A stretch of 64,000 nucleotides of DNA from Micromonospora pallida (GCF_900090325.1 NZ_FMHW01000002.1:7467501-7531500); one strand, 5' to 3'; positions 37,753-47,920 are shown, counted from the first letter of the stretch. The notes: generated by a model from the letters alone, not told the origin. Program-made: numbers and translations.

Positions 37753-38673
37753 GTGTCCGACGACCAGGAGACCGAGGTACGCCAACGGCTACGGCGGCTG
37801 CTCCCCGTGCCCACTGGTACGCCCGCCGAGCCGCTCCCGCTCTTGGTGCCGGATCGGCCGGGCGGCCCGCCACCGGAAGAAGCCGGCCCGGTCCACCACG
37901 GCCATGACCCCGGTCGCGCCGTATTACCGGATGCCCGAATACCCGGCGGCCCGGAGACGGGGTGGCCAGCACCGTCCGGCGATCACGTGTCCGGAGCCGC
38001 CCCGCCGGCGATGGCAGCCCGGGCACCGCTGACCGGCCCGGGAGTCTTCGACCCGGGGCGGCGGGGCGTCCGGGCACTCGCCGCGGTCGCGGCCGTGGTG
38101 GTGCTCGGGGCCGGCTTCTGGGCCTGGCGGTCCCGGCCGCAGGTGGAGCCGGTGCCGGCGCCGTCGGCATCGGCTGCTCTGCCTGCCGACGCCGCCCCGG
38201 CACCGCCGTCGGGCAGCGGCGCGGCCGAACTGGTGGTGGCGGTCGCCGGCCGGGTGCGTCGCCCCGGGCTGGTCCGGCTACCCGCCGGTGCCCGGGTCGC
38301 CGACGCGATCGAGGCGGCCGGCGGCGCGCAGCCCGGAGTGGACGTCGCGCTGCTCAACCTGGCCCGCCGGGTCACCGACGGCGAGCTGATTCTCGTCGGG
38401 GTCACCCCGCCACCAGGTGCGGGGCCCACCGCGGCGGGGGCGGCCCCGGGTGCGGGCGGCCCGGGGGCACCGGCGGCGGGTGGGAAGGTCAACCTGAACA
38501 CGGCCACCGTCGCGCAGCTCGACACGCTGCCCGGAGTCGGCCCGGTGCTCGCCCAGCGGATCATCGACCACCGCGACCGGCAGGGCGGTTTCCGGTCGGT
38601 CGGCGACCTGCGCCAGGTCGAGGGCATCGGAGACGCCCGGTACGAGCAGCTCAAGGACCTGGTGACGGTGTGA
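37753..38673 (+). CDS. comEA: ComEA-like DNA-binding protein (SLBB + helix-hairpin-helix)
   Basis: A 306-aa protein with a Pro-rich cytoplasmic N terminus and one membrane helix (~residues 98-120, LAAVAAVVVLGAGFWAW). An SLBB domain follows (VAVAGRVRRPGLVRLPAGARV), then a Gly/Ala/Pro linker and a C-terminal double HhH domain (KVNLNTATVAQLDTLPGVG and FRSVGDLRQVEGIG) that binds double-stranded DNA. It receives DNA outside the cell and passes it to ComEC. GTG 37753 is used, without an evident ribosome site. The stop overlaps the comEC start. Natural competence is not proven in this group. Confidence 0.93.
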   Translation: MSDDQETEVRQRLRRLLPVPTGTPAEPLPLLVPDRPGGPPPEEAGPVHHGHDPGRAVLPDARIPGGPETGWPAPSGDHVSGAAPPAMAARAPLTGPGVFDPGRRGVRALAAVAAVVVLGAGFWAWRSRPQVEPVPAPSASAALPADAAPAPPSGSGAAELVVAVAGRVRRPGLVRLPAGARVADAIEAAGGAQPGVDVALLNLARRVTDGELILVGVTPPPGAGPTAAGAAPGAGGPGAPAAGGKVNLNTATVAQLDTLPGVGPVLAQRIIDHRDRQGGFRSVGDLRQVEGIGDARYEQLKDLVTV

Positions 38674-41171
38674 CCCGCCCCGGCCGCCCTCCCGCCCGTC
38701 CCGGTCCGTCCGCTCGTCCTGCTCCGCCTGCTCGTCCTGCTCCGTCCGCTTGGCCCGGTCCGTCCGGTCCGCCCGGCACCCCGCTGCCGTCGGTCGGGGT
38801 GGGGGAGGAGCAGGACCGGCCGCCCGACCTGCGGCTGGCCGGGCTCGCCGTGGCGACCTGGCTGACCGCCCTCACCGGACTGCACCTCTCCGCCCCGATG
38901 GGACTGCTGCTCGCCGGGGCTGCCGCCGGCCTCGCTGGTGCGCTCGTCGCCCACCTGCGCGGATGGCTCGGGCGGCCACCCGACTCCGTTCGGCGGTATG
39001 GGTGGATCGCCGTCGCCGTACTGCTTGGCGTGGTCTGTGGCGGCGCGGCGACCAGCGCCCGGCTGACGGCCCGCGACGCGGCCGTGATCCGTACGCTGGC
39101 CCAGACCCGGGCCTCGGTCACCGCCGACCTGGTGGTCCGGGACGATCCGCGTCCGGTCCGGGGCGCGGCCGGACGCCCGGCCATGCTGCTGATCTCGGCC
39201 GACCTGGTCACCGTGACCGGACCGGACGGCCGACGGGTCAGTGCCCCGATCCGCACCCTGGTGCTCGCCACCGACCCGGCCTGGCGTGCGCTCCTGCCCG
39301 GTCAGCGGTTGACCGCCGAGGGCCGGCTCGCCGAGCCGCGCGGCGGGGACCTGACCGGGGCGGTGCTCAGCGCCACCGGTCCACCGACGCCGCGCGGTGC
39401 CCCCGGCTGGGCGCAGCGGGCCGCCGGCACGCTTCGCGCCGGGTTGCAACGGGCCTGTACGCCGCTGCCGGACGACCCGGGTGGGCTGCTCCCTGGCCTG
39501 GTGGTCGGCGACACCAGCCGATTACCGCCGGCCGTGGAGGAGGACTTCCGGGCCACCGGCATGACCCACCTGAACGCCGTCTCCGGCTCCAACGTGGCGA
39601 TCGTGGTGGGCGCGGTGCTCCTACTCGCCCGCTGGGCACGGGCCGGTCCCCGGTTGGCGGTCGCCTGCTGCGGGCTCGCCCTGGTCGGCTTCGTCATCCT
39701 GGTCCGTCCGTCGCCGAGCGTGGTGCGGGCCGCCACCATGGGCGCGATCGGGCTGGCCGCACTCGCCGCCGGACGGCCCCGGGTCGCGCTGCCCGCCCTG
39801 GCCGCCGCGGTGACCGTGCTCGTGCTGGTCGACCCGGAACTGGCCGGTGACCCGGGGTTCGCCCTCTCCGTCCTGGCCACCGCCGGACTGCTGCTGCTCG
39901 CGCCCCGGTGGCGCGACGGACTGCGTCGCCGGGGCGTGCCAGCCGGCCTGGCCGAGGCGCTCGCCGTGCCGGCCGCCGCCCAACTCGCCTGCGGGCCAGT
40001 GGTCGCGGGGCTCTCCAGCACGGTCAGCCTGGTGGCCGTCCCGGCGAATCTGCTCGCGGTGCCGGCGATCGCGCCCGCCACGGTGCTGGGCGTGGTGGCC
40101 GCCCTGCTCTCCCCGGTCTGGCCCGCCGCCGCCGAGTTCGCCGCCTGGCTGGCGAGCTGGCCGGCGTGGTGGCTGGTCAGCGTCGCCCGGTACGGCGCGC
40201 GCCTGCCGGCGGGCACCCTGCCCTGGCCGGGCGGGGTCGCCGGAGGGTTGCTGCTGGCGGCGCTGACCGTCGCGCTGCTGGTGGCCGTTCGCCGGCCGGT
40301 GGTTCGTCGGCTGGTCGCCGTGGTGGCGGTCGCCGCCGTGCTGGGCGCGCTGCCGGTCCGGCTGGTGGCGAGCGGATGGCCGCCGGCGGGCTGGGTGGTC
40401 GCGGTGTGCGCGGTCGGCCAGGGTGACCTGGTGGTGCTCCCGGTGGCGGCGGGTCGGGCCGTGGTGGTGGACGCCGGCCCCGACCCGGCCGCCGCCGACG
40501 GCTGTCTGCGCCGGCTCGGCGTACGACAGGTGTCGTTGCTCGTGGTCAGTCACTTCCACGCCGACCACACCGCCGGTGTGACCGGGGTGTTTCGGGATCG
40601 GCGGGTCACGGCGGTGGTCACCCCGCAGTGGCCGGAGCCGGCGGCCGGCCGGGAACTCGTCGAGGTGACGGCGACGGTGGGCGGGACACCGGTGCGGCCA
40701 GCCGGGGACGGCTGGACGTTTCGTGATGGTCGGGTGGAGTTGGGCCTGCTCGGTCCGCCGTACCCGATGCGCGGCACCCGCTCCGACCCGAACAACAACT
40801 CCGTGATGCTGCTCGCCCGGGTGGACGGGGTGCGGATCCTGCTCGCCGGGGACGCCGAGACCGAGGAGCAGCGGGCGGTGCTGGACCGGACGCCGCCCGA
40901 TGCGCTCCGGGTCGACGTGCTGAAGGTAGCCCACCACGGATCCGCCTACCAGGATCCGACCTTCCTCGACGCGACCCGTCCGGCGGTGGCGCTGGTGCCG
41001 GTGGGCGTCGACAACGACTACGGGCACCCGAGTCCGGCCGTGTTGTCGAGGCTGGCCCGGGGCGGGGCCCGGGTGCTGCGGACCGACACCCAGGGAGACC
41101 TGGCCGTGGTGGCCGCCAATGGACGCCTAGCGGTGGTGGCGCGGGGAACGGACCCGGGACGCCGTCCCTGA
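38670..41171 (+). CDS. comEC: ComEC/Rec2 DNA-uptake channel protein
   Basis: The 833-aa multi-spanning protein carries single-stranded DNA across the membrane in competent bacteria. It has a Pro/Arg/Ala repeat N terminus (residues 1-45), a DUF4131 region, the competence domain (GMTHLNAVSGSNVAIVVG is its hallmark, near 300) with about ten helices, and a C-terminal metallo-beta-lactamase-like domain with HFHADH at 628-633 and later HHGS. It starts with GTG 38670 inside the comEA stop (GTGA overlap), so the pair is coupled. The frame is open much further upstream, but that region is comEA. Confidence 0.95.
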   Translation: MTRPGRPPARPGPSARPAPPARPAPSAWPGPSGPPGTPLPSVGVGEEQDRPPDLRLAGLAVATWLTALTGLHLSAPMGLLLAGAAAGLAGALVAHLRGWLGRPPDSVRRYGWIAVAVLLGVVCGGAATSARLTARDAAVIRTLAQTRASVTADLVVRDDPRPVRGAAGRPAMLLISADLVTVTGPDGRRVSAPIRTLVLATDPAWRALLPGQRLTAEGRLAEPRGGDLTGAVLSATGPPTPRGAPGWAQRAAGTLRAGLQRACTPLPDDPGGLLPGLVVGDTSRLPPAVEEDFRATGMTHLNAVSGSNVAIVVGAVLLLARWARAGPRLAVACCGLALVGFVILVRPSPSVVRAATMGAIGLAALAAGRPRVALPALAAAVTVLVLVDPELAGDPGFALSVLATAGLLLLAPRWRDGLRRRGVPAGLAEALAVPAAAQLACGPVVAGLSSTVSLVAVPANLLAVPAIAPATVLGVVAALLSPVWPAAAEFAAWLASWPAWWLVSVARYGARLPAGTLPWPGGVAGGLLLAALTVALLVAVRRPVVRRLVAVVAVAAVLGALPVRLVASGWPPAGWVVAVCAVGQGDLVVLPVAAGRAVVVDAGPDPAAADGCLRRLGVRQVSLLVVSHFHADHTAGVTGVFRDRRVTAVVTPQWPEPAAGRELVEVTATVGGTPVRPAGDGWTFRDGRVELGLLGPPYPMRGTRSDPNNNSVMLLARVDGVRILLAGDAETEEQRAVLDRTPPDALRVDVLKVAHHGSAYQDPTFLDATRPAVALVPVGVDNDYGHPSPAVLSRLARGGARVLRTDTQGDLAVVAANGRLAVVARGTDPGRRP

Positions 41172-41336
41172 AGCGGTTCGGAAAGCGGGAGGCTGGCTCG
41201 TCTTTGTGGCCTACCCATGGATCATATTGACCGCATGGGTGGCGGATTGAGTTAGATGTCTGGATTTGCACTGAGTGCGGGCTCTGCCGTCGCGGCGATG
41301 GCGAGCAGGCACGATGCGCTTCCGGAGCGTGCGAAT

Positions 41337-42317
41337 ATGGGCGGCGTGACCCCCGCCAGCCTCGCACCCATTCTGCTCGTCCTCGGTGACGAGGAGTTGC
41401 TCGCCACGCGCGCCGTCGCCCAGGCCGTCGCCGAGACCCGTGCCATCGACCCCGACGTGGACGTCCGGGAGTACCAGGCCGGCAGCCTGACCGTCGGCGA
41501 GATCGCCGAGATGATCAGCCCCTCGCTCTTCGGCGGGCGGCGGGTGCTGGTCCTCCGGTCCGGCCAAGACGCCCGCAAGGACCTGGCGGCCGCGCTGCTG
41601 GCGTACGCGAAGGATCCGGAACCGGACGTCCGCCTGGTCGTCCTGCACCTGGGAGGGGCCAAGGGCAAGGCCTTCGCCGACGGCCTACGGGCTGCGGGCG
41701 CCCAGGTGGTCCCCGCCGCGAAGCTCAAGGGGGACCGGGAACGCGTGGCCTTCGTCCGGGACGAGATCCGCCGGGCCGGGGGCAGATGCACCGACGACGC
41801 CGCCCACGCGCTGCTTGCCGCCGTCGGCAACGACCTGCGCGAGCTGGCTGCGGCCTGTTCGCAGCTCATGGCCGACACCGACGGGCGGATCGGGGCCGAC
41901 ACGGTGGCCCGCTACTACCGGGGGCGGGCCGAGGTGAGCGGCTTCACCGTCGCCGACGCCGTGATGGTCGGTGACGTGCCGGCCGCGCTGGAGGCGCTGC
42001 GCTGGGCCCTGCACGTCGGGGTCGACCCGGTTCCGATCGCCGACGCGATCGCCGACGGGGTGCGGACGGTGGCCCGGGTGGCCTCGGCCGGTCGGGGCAG
42101 CCCGTACCAGCTCGCGAGCAGTCTCGGTATGCCGGGCTGGAAGATCGAACGGGCACAGCGGCAGGCCCGGGGCTGGACCCCGGAGGGGCTGGTCCTGGCG
42201 ATGCGGGTGGCCGCCGAGTGCAACGCGGCGGTCAAGGGCGGCGCGGACGACCGGGCGTACGCGCTGGAACGAGCGGTCTTCTCAGTGGCGGCGGCCCGGC
42301 AGGGCAGTGCTCGGTGA
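41337..42317 (+). CDS. holA: DNA polymerase III delta subunit
   Basis: The clamp-loader delta subunit (326 aa) that opens the sliding clamp. It begins LAPILLVLGDEELLATRAV and has SLFGGRRVLVLR near residue 65; the C-terminal collar domain follows, with VSGFTVADAVMVGD. The usual actinobacterial position is right after comEC. ATG 41337 (GGAG 10 nt upstream) is chosen; GTG 41346 is also possible, and the open frame back to 41256 is probably untranslated. The stop overlaps the next GTG. Confidence 0.94.
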   Translation: MGGVTPASLAPILLVLGDEELLATRAVAQAVAETRAIDPDVDVREYQAGSLTVGEIAEMISPSLFGGRRVLVLRSGQDARKDLAAALLAYAKDPEPDVRLVVLHLGGAKGKAFADGLRAAGAQVVPAAKLKGDRERVAFVRDEIRRAGGRCTDDAAHALLAAVGNDLRELAAACSQLMADTDGRIGADTVARYYRGRAEVSGFTVADAVMVGDVPAALEALRWALHVGVDPVPIADAIADGVRTVARVASAGRGSPYQLASSLGMPGWKIERAQRQARGWTPEGLVLAMRVAAECNAAVKGGADDRAYALERAVFSVAAARQGSAR

Positions 42318-42973
42318 CCGGACCGACGCGGACCGGCTGGGCGACTCTCGCGGCGGACGAGGAGCGGTACCGCCCGTTGTACGCCCGGGTTCTCGGGCTG
42401 CGGTTCGTCAACCCCGGTGGGGTGCTCTGCTTCCTCTTCTTCGAGGGCGCGGTGGCGCTGGCCGCCCTGCTCGCCCTCGCCGAGCTGGTGAGCTGGTGGT
42501 CCGTACTGCTGCTGCCGGCCGCGGTGGCGGTGATGGTCAAGCTGAACGACGTGGTGGCGGCCTCGGTGGTCCGCTCCGCCTCCCTCGTCCCCGAACAGGA
42601 GCGGGACCGGTTCCGCCGGCAGATGGAGCCGGCGGTGGGACGGGCCCCGGTGCCAGCCCGAGTGACGCGCCGGTCGGGCCGGCAGGACGCCGCCCCGGTC
42701 AACCATCCCGTCGACCCGGAGACCGGCCGGGCCTGGTGGATCCCCGGTGAGGTGGTGTCGACCCGCCAGAGCCGCGATCCGGAGGCTCGCCAGAGCCGCG
42801 TTCCGGGGACTCGGGCGGGCGACGGTGGTCAGGGTCGGCGGACCGTGCCCGGGCGGGGGAACGCCCCGGAACGGCTGGCTGTCGAGCCAGCACAGGGGCA
42901 CGCCGACCCGGACCGGCGGGCTGCCGAGTCCGGCCGGTGGCGCCCGAAGCCGCCCCGCCCGACCCGGCCCTGA
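42314..42973 (+). CDS. Hypothetical two-helix membrane protein
   Basis: A 219-aa protein starting with a GTG in the holA stop (4-bp overlap). Two hydrophobic helices lie at residues ~35-55 and ~58-78 (GVLCFLFFEGAVALAALLALAEL, then VLLLPAAVAVMVKLNDVVAASVV). They are followed by a polar, Arg/Pro-rich tail with RQSRDPEARQSRVPGTRAG-like repeats. Coupling to holA suggests co-expression, not function. I recognise no family. Its 3' end converges on rpsT. Confidence 0.8.
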   Translation: MTGPTRTGWATLAADEERYRPLYARVLGLRFVNPGGVLCFLFFEGAVALAALLALAELVSWWSVLLLPAAVAVMVKLNDVVAASVVRSASLVPEQERDRFRRQMEPAVGRAPVPARVTRRSGRQDAAPVNHPVDPETGRAWWIPGEVVSTRQSRDPEARQSRVPGTRAGDGGQGRRTVPGRGNAPERLAVEPAQGHADPDRRAAESGRWRPKPPRPTRP

Positions 42974-42986
42974 CCCGGGAAGAGCC

Positions 42987-43018
42987 GGAACCCCCAGGCC
43001 GATCGGCCCGGGGGTTCC
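42987..43018. terminator. Bidirectional hairpin between hypothetical gene and rpsT
   Basis: GGAACCCCC (42987-42995) pairs with GGGGGTTCC (43010-43018), and inside it GGCC/GGCC flank a GATC loop. Longer flanking CCCTGACC/GGTCAGGG extend the stem. It lies in the 68-bp gap between converging genes. Confidence 0.8.
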
Positions 43019-43041
43019 CGGTCAGGGCGTACGTCGCCGGA

Positions 43042-43308
43042 TCAGGCGGCGAGGGAGCCCACGCGCTTGGCGATCGCGGACTTGCGGTTCGCGGCCTGGT
43101 TGGCGTGGATCACACCCTTGCTGGCGGCCTTGTCCAGCTTCTTCGAGGCGTCGCGCATGAGCACGGCGGCCTTCTCGGTGTCGCCGGCCTCGACGGCCTC
43201 GTTGAACTTGCGGATGGCGGTCTTCAGCGACGACTTGACCGACTTGTTACGCAGCCGGCGCTTCTCGTTCTGCCGGTTGCGCTTGATCTGGGACTTGATG
43301 TTCGCCAC
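43042..43308 (-). CDS. rpsT: 30S ribosomal protein S20
   Basis: An 88-aa S20 starting (GTG 43308) [25 protein letters not shown], the standard rRNA-binding N terminus, and ending [15 protein letters not shown] longer frame upstream is not homologous. It lies alone on the minus strand, about 2 kb from lepA; the rpsT-lepA neighbourhood is conserved in actinobacteria. Confidence 0.98.
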   Translation of the reverse strand: MANIKSQIKRNRQNEKRRLRNKSVKSSLKTAIRKFNEAVEAGDTEKAAVLMRDASKKLDKAASKGVIHANQAANRKSAIAKRVGSLAA

Positions 43309-43576
43309 GCGACAGCCTCGTCTTGATAGCTCGGGTTCTGGGTCTGCATCGCGCGCGACGAGCATGCGTCATCGCTGCGCGAAAAGCCAGGTTACCAGGT
43401 CCCTCGGGACGAGCCAAAAACGGGCAGGCGGGCCGGTGGGCCGCAGCAGTACGGCCGACCAGGCACGCGCACCACGCCGTGCGGGCGACCGGGCACGGCC
43501 GCGGGGGCGACCAGGCACGCGCACCACGCCGCGCGGCCGGTACGCGGCGACGGTCAGGCCGGCGGGCTGGTGCCGG

Positions 43577-44590
43577 TCAGCGCTCCGGCCGGTGCCAGCC
43601 GCGCCGTTCGGCGAGCCAGTCGAGGGCGAGGCCACCGCTGAACAGGCGGTGCGCCCGGATCTGCGGCGAGGCGGTGCCGGGCGCGGCGTTGGCGCCGGTG
43701 AGGTAGTAGCCGGACAGGGCCGCCAGCGCGGCGTCCAGCGCGTCCGGCGGGGCCCCGGCCGCCGCCGGATGGCCGGCGAAGAGAGCATCCGCGTCCAGGC
43801 CGCTGCCGTACGCGGTGAGCAGCAGGCCGACCAGGTCGAACCAGGCCGGTCCCTGGCACAGCCAGGTCCAGTCGCAGAACCACGCCCGACCGGTCCGGTC
43901 GATCAGCACGTTGTCCAGTCGCAGGTCGCCGTGGGCCAGGCCGCTGGTCTGCGCGTACCCGACCAGCAGCGACTCCAGCCGGACCAGTTCGGGCAGGACC
44001 GCCGCCCAGCCGGCGGCGGTCGGGGGTGGCCCCGGATACGGCTCCCGCCCGGCGGCGACCTCCCGCCACCAGGTGAGGTCCGCCCAGGCCAGGTCGGCGA
44101 GGCGGGGCAGGCCCACCCCGAGCAGGTCGGCCGGGGGATCGGCGAGCGCGGCGGCGACCTCGGCGTACCCGGCGAGGGTGGCGGTGAGGTCGGCAGCGGA
44201 CCAGGGCAACTCCGGCACCCGCCCGTCGATCGCGGTCGACCCCACCGCGAACCAGCCGGCCGCGTGCAGCGTCCACCGGGGGCGGGGCACCGGCAGGTCG
44301 GCCGGGAGCCGGTCGAGGATGGCGATCTCGCGGGCGTACCAGTCGACCAGGTGGGGTTGCTCAGCCGTCGACGCCGCCTTGACGAAGACCCGCGCCCCGT
44401 CGGTGCTCTCCAGCACACCGGCGAAACCCCGGGTGAAGCCGGCGGACGCGACCCGGGCCGACCGCACCGGTGCGCCGAGCCGCGCGGCGACCGCGTCGCG
44501 CAGCCCGGCCGGCAGGTCCGCCCAGGCCGGACGCTCGGCGGTGACCGCGTACGACACCGGGGGCAACGAGACCGCGCGCATGGCCTCCAT
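43577..44590 (-). CDS. Aminoglycoside phosphotransferase / choline-kinase-like (APH) family protein
   Basis: A 337-aa kinase-fold protein. The catalytic loop is LAHGDLRLDNVLI (HGD-X4-N, near residue 223) and the metal-binding Asp follows in AWFCDWTWLCQGPAWFDL. The nucleotide-binding Lys is in ARVFVKAAST near 90. The family includes antibiotic, homoserine and small-alcohol kinases; the substrate here cannot be inferred, and resistance should not be assumed. ATG 44590 is used; a second ATG at 44581 is equally possible. Divergent from the DUF4240 gene, 49 bp apart. Confidence 0.87.
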   Translation of the reverse strand: MEAMRAVSLPPVSYAVTAERPAWADLPAGLRDAVAARLGAPVRSARVASAGFTRGFAGVLESTDGARVFVKAASTAEQPHLVDWYAREIAILDRLPADLPVPRPRWTLHAAGWFAVGSTAIDGRVPELPWSAADLTATLAGYAEVAAALADPPADLLGVGLPRLADLAWADLTWWREVAAGREPYPGPPPTAAGWAAVLPELVRLESLLVGYAQTSGLAHGDLRLDNVLIDRTGRAWFCDWTWLCQGPAWFDLVGLLLTAYGSGLDADALFAGHPAAAGAPPDALDAALAALSGYYLTGANAAPGTASPQIRAHRLFSGGLALDWLAERRGWHRPER

Positions 44591-44639
44591 GGTGCCGCGT
44601 GGTCGGGTCGTACCGCATGCTCTGTCAGACTGCGACCTC

Positions 44640-45176
44640 ATGAGGACCGACGACTTCTGGCAGTTGATCGACCGGGCCCGGGAGGGCGCCGGCGGGGAAC
44701 CCGAGGCGGTCGCCGCCCGCGCGGTCGCCCTGCTCGCCGAGCGGAACCCGGAGGAGATCGTCGGGTACGCGAGCCACCAGCGGCGGGTGCTGGCCGCCTC
44801 GTACCGGGTCGACCTCTGGGGCGCGGCGTACCTGATCAACGGCGGCGCCTCGGACGACGGCTTCGAGTACTTCCGGGGCTGGCTGATGACCCAGGGCCGG
44901 GCGGTGTACGCCCGGGCGGTCGCCGACCCGGACTCGCTGGCCGAGCTGCCCCGGGTCCGGGCCGCCGCGCTCAGCGGCGAGGAGTTCGAGTGTGAGGAGA
45001 TGCTGGCGGTGCCCTGGGAGGCGTACCGGAAGGCGACCGCTGCGGAGCTGCCGGCGGACCGGGACCCGGTCACCGCGCCGGACCTGAACGACTTCTGGGA
45101 CTTCGACGACGAGGAGGAGGCCCGGCGGCACCTGCCCCGGCTGGCCGCTCTCTTCACCGAACCCCCCGCCGAGTGA
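44640..45176 (+). CDS. DUF4240 domain-containing protein
   Basis: A 178-aa protein opening with MRTDDFWQLIDRAREG, the DUF4240 signature, and continuing WGAAYLINGGASDDGFEYFRGWLMTQGR. The family is widespread in actinobacteria and of unknown function. The C-terminal ~30 residues are acidic. ATG 44640 lacks a clear ribosome site. Its 3' end is followed by palindrome element copy 3 before lepA. Confidence 0.9.
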   Translation: MRTDDFWQLIDRAREGAGGEPEAVAARAVALLAERNPEEIVGYASHQRRVLAASYRVDLWGAAYLINGGASDDGFEYFRGWLMTQGRAVYARAVADPDSLAELPRVRAAALSGEEFECEEMLAVPWEAYRKATAAELPADRDPVTAPDLNDFWDFDDEEEARRHLPRLAALFTEPPAE

Positions 45177-45219
45177 TCACCCCGCCCCTCCCTCGCCTGT
45201 GCCTCCGCCGCCGGCTTCG

Positions 45220-45277
45220 GTGGTAGCAGGGGTCCCCTGCTCATCAAAAAGCGGTAGCAGGGGACCCTTGCTACCAC
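45220..45277. repeat. Intergenic 31-bp-spaced palindrome element, copy 3
   Basis: A 58-bp inverted repeat bounded by GTGGTAGC and GCTACCAC has palindromes centred at 45233 (T) and 45264 (A), 31 bp apart. The core is CATCAAAAAGCGG, so the loop is in the A-rich orientation. It lies 43 bp after the DUF4240 stop and 114 bp before lepA. Confidence 0.93.
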
Positions 45278-45391
45278 GAGAGCGGGAGGGCGTGGAGGAG
45301 CGCTCCGACTGTGTCCGGGGGGACGTGGGAGCATAGAGGGGGCCGGCGTCATGCCGGCCTGCTCACGTCACGCCGACCAGAACGGACCGCT

Positions 45392-47269
45392 GTGCCACCG
45401 ATGCTCGACTCCGGCGCGAACGCTCCTGGTGCCACCGACCCGGGGCGCATCAGGAATTTCTGCATCATCGCCCACATCGACCACGGGAAGTCGACCCTGG
45501 CCGACCGGATGCTCCAGCTCACCGAGGTGGTGGATCCCCGGCAGATGCGCGCGCAGTACCTCGACCGGATGGACATCGAGCGGGAGCGCGGCATCACCAT
45601 CAAGAGCCAGGCGGTCCGGATGCCGTGGACCGTCCGGGAGGGCGAGCGCAAGGGCGAGCACGCCGTCCTGAACATGATCGACACTCCGGGGCACGTGGAC
45701 TTCACCTACGAGGTGTCCCGCTCGCTCGCCGCCTGTGAGGGCGCGGTGCTGCTGGTCGACGCCGCGCAGGGCATCGAGGCGCAGACCCTGGCGAACCTCT
45801 ACCTGGCGCTCGAGAACGACCTGCACGTCATCCCAGTGCTCAACAAGATTGACCTGCCGGCCGCCCAGCCGGAGAAGTACGCCGAGGAGCTGGCCCACCT
45901 GATCGGCTGCCAGCCGGAGGACTGCATCCGGGTCTCCGGCAAGACCGGCGAGGGCGTGCCGTACCTGCTGGACGAGATCGTCCGGCAGTTCATCCCGCCG
46001 GTCGGCGAGGCCGAGTCTCCGGCCCGCGCGATGATCTTCGACTCGGTGTATGACGTCTACCGGGGCGTGGTCACCTACGTCCGGGTGATCGACGGACGGA
46101 TCAGTGCCCGCGACCGGATCAAGATGATGTCCACCGGCGCGGTGCACGAGCTGCTGGAGATCGGCGTCATCTCCCCGGAGATGAAGAAGGCCGACGCGCT
46201 CGGCGTCGGCGAGGTGGGTTACCTGATCACCGGCGTGAAGGACGTCCGCCAGTCCCGGGTCGGTGACACCGTCACCATCAACACCCGGCCGGCGTCCGAG
46301 GCGCTCGGTGGCTACAAGGATCCGAAGCCGATGGTCTACTCGGGTCTCTACCCGATCGACGGCTCGGACTACCCGAACCTGCGGGACGCGCTGGACAAGC
46401 TGAAGCTCAACGACGCCGCCCTGACGTACGAGCCGGAGACCTCGGGCGCGCTCGGCTTCGGCTTCCGTTGCGGCTTCCTCGGCCTGCTGCACCTGGAGAT
46501 CATCCGGGAGCGGCTGGAGCGGGAGTTCAACCTCGACCTGATCTCCACCGCCCCGAACGTGGTCTACCGGGCGATCCAGGAGGACGGCGAGGAAATCGTG
46601 GTCACCAACCCGAGCGAGTACCCGACCGGCAAGATCGCCGAGGTGTACGAGCCGACGGTACGGGCCACCGTGCTCACCCCGAACGACTACGTCGGCGCGG
46701 TGATGGAGCTCTGCCAGGGCCGGCGGGGCAGCCTGCTCGGCATGGACTACCTCTCCGCCGACCGGGTGGAGCTGCGCTACACGCTGCCCCTCGCGGAGAT
46801 CATCTTCGACTTCTTCGACCAGCTCAAGAGCCGGACGAAGGGTTACGCCTCGCTCGACTACGAGCCCTCCGGCGAGCAGGCGTCCGACCTGGTGAAGGTG
46901 GACATCCTCCTGCACGGCGAGCCGGTCGACGCGTTCAGCGCGATCGTGCACAAGGACAAGGCGTACAACTACGGCACCACGATCGCCGCGAAGCTGCGCA
47001 CCCTGATCCCGCGCCAGCAGTTCGAGGTGCCGATCCAGGCGGCTATCGGCAGCCGGGTGATCGCCCGGGAGACCATCCGTGCGATCCGTAAGGACGTGCT
47101 CGCCAAGTGTTACGGCGGTGACATCAGCCGGAAGCGCAAGCTGCTGGAGAAGCAGAAGGAGGGCAAGAAGCGGATGAAGATGGTCGGCCGGGTGGAGGTG
47201 CCGCAGGAGGCCTTCATCGCCGCCCTCTCTTCCGACAGCGGTGACGGCAAGGCTGCCGGAAAGAAGTAG
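45392..47269 (+). CDS. lepA: Elongation factor 4
   Basis: A 625-aa translational GTPase (LepA/EF4) that acts on stalled or mistranslocated ribosomes. The P-loop AHIDHGKST is at residues 27-35, followed by RGITIKSQ (switch I), DTPGHVDF (switch II) and NKIDLP. The C-terminal LepA-specific domain has [27 protein letters not shown] 45392 or ATG 45401 can start it; neither has a good ribosome site, so the start is uncertain by three codons. Confidence 0.97.
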   Translation: MPPMLDSGANAPGATDPGRIRNFCIIAHIDHGKSTLADRMLQLTEVVDPRQMRAQYLDRMDIERERGITIKSQAVRMPWTVREGERKGEHAVLNMIDTPGHVDFTYEVSRSLAACEGAVLLVDAAQGIEAQTLANLYLALENDLHVIPVLNKIDLPAAQPEKYAEELAHLIGCQPEDCIRVSGKTGEGVPYLLDEIVRQFIPPVGEAESPARAMIFDSVYDVYRGVVTYVRVIDGRISARDRIKMMSTGAVHELLEIGVISPEMKKADALGVGEVGYLITGVKDVRQSRVGDTVTINTRPASEALGGYKDPKPMVYSGLYPIDGSDYPNLRDALDKLKLNDAALTYEPETSGALGFGFRCGFLGLLHLEIIRERLEREFNLDLISTAPNVVYRAIQEDGEEIVVTNPSEYPTGKIAEVYEPTVRATVLTPNDYVGAVMELCQGRRGSLLGMDYLSADRVELRYTLPLAEIIFDFFDQLKSRTKGYASLDYEPSGEQASDLVKVDILLHGEPVDAFSAIVHKDKAYNYGTTIAAKLRTLIPRQQFEVPIQAAIGSRVIARETIRAIRKDVLAKCYGGDISRKRKLLEKQKEGKKRMKMVGRVEVPQEAFIAALSSDSGDGKAAGKK

Positions 47270-47588
47270 TCCCTACAGTTAGTCACTCTCCGTATCAGAT
47301 TTGCGGGCCGGGTCGGCCCGCTCATGGCGCCTCCACGAGCCGCCCGACGCTGCGTCCCGCGTACCGGAAGGAATTTCCGGCACTGCGCCCGACGCGGCGC
47401 CGGGCGGCTCGAATCTTCTCTGACCTGGGGTTTCTCCGAGCTTTCAGGTGGCTCTCAGGTTGCCGGCGGTCGGGTGCCGGTTGCCTGATGTCCGGTTGTG
47501 CCGGTTTGAGATTTCGGCGCCCAGGGAACTTAGCGGTCACGACAGGAACGACACACCACGTGACACAACACATTGGAGGAGGGCGACC
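47270..47588 (+). other. Long spacer between lepA and the GlsB-like gene
   Basis: It holds a short hairpin at 47303-47321 (7-bp arms GCGGGCC/GGCCCGC) that may terminate lepA. The next 250 bp have no gene I can support, several CAGGT-like words, and end in GGAGGAGGG, the ribosome site of the next gene. It probably contains that gene's promoter. Confidence 0.5.
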
Positions 47589-47873
47589 GTGGAGCTCACC
47601 GTCTGGGGAATCATCACTGCGCTCATCGTTGGTCTCATCGTCGGCGCGCTCGGCCGTCTGGTCGTCCCGGGCCGGCAGAACATGCCGATCTGGCTGCACA
47701 TGCTGATCGGTGTCGGCGCCGCGCTGCTGGGCACGATCGTGGCCCGCGCGCTCGGTGTCGCGAACACCGCGGGCATCGACTGGGTCGAACTGCTGTTCCA
47801 GGTCGCCTTCGCCGCCATCGGTGTCGCGCTGGTCGCCGGTTCCGGCCGTCGTCGCCACGTCACGCACCGGTAA
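47589..47873 (+). CDS. GlsB/YeaQ/YmgE-family stress-response membrane protein
   Basis: A 94-aa protein with three hydrophobic helices (residues ~3-25, 36-53 and 65-85) and the glycine-rich pattern IIVGLIVGALGRLVVPGRQ typical of the transglycosylase-associated GlsB/YeaQ/YmgE family. Members are small stress-induced membrane proteins without shown enzymatic activity. GTG 47589 has GGAGGAGG 7-8 nt upstream, one of the strongest ribosome sites here. It is a single-gene unit ending at a perfect hairpin. Confidence 0.92.
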   Translation: MELTVWGIITALIVGLIVGALGRLVVPGRQNMPIWLHMLIGVGAALLGTIVARALGVANTAGIDWVELLFQVAFAAIGVALVAGSGRRRHVTHR

Positions 47874-47920
47874 CGGCATCGTCGCATCACGCATCGGTAA
47901 CAGCCCCATATCAACCACAA

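Noticed and set aside
43577..44590. Antibiotic-resistance gene (APH family)
   Set aside because: The kinase fold is shared by many metabolic kinases and no resistance or biosynthetic context is present.
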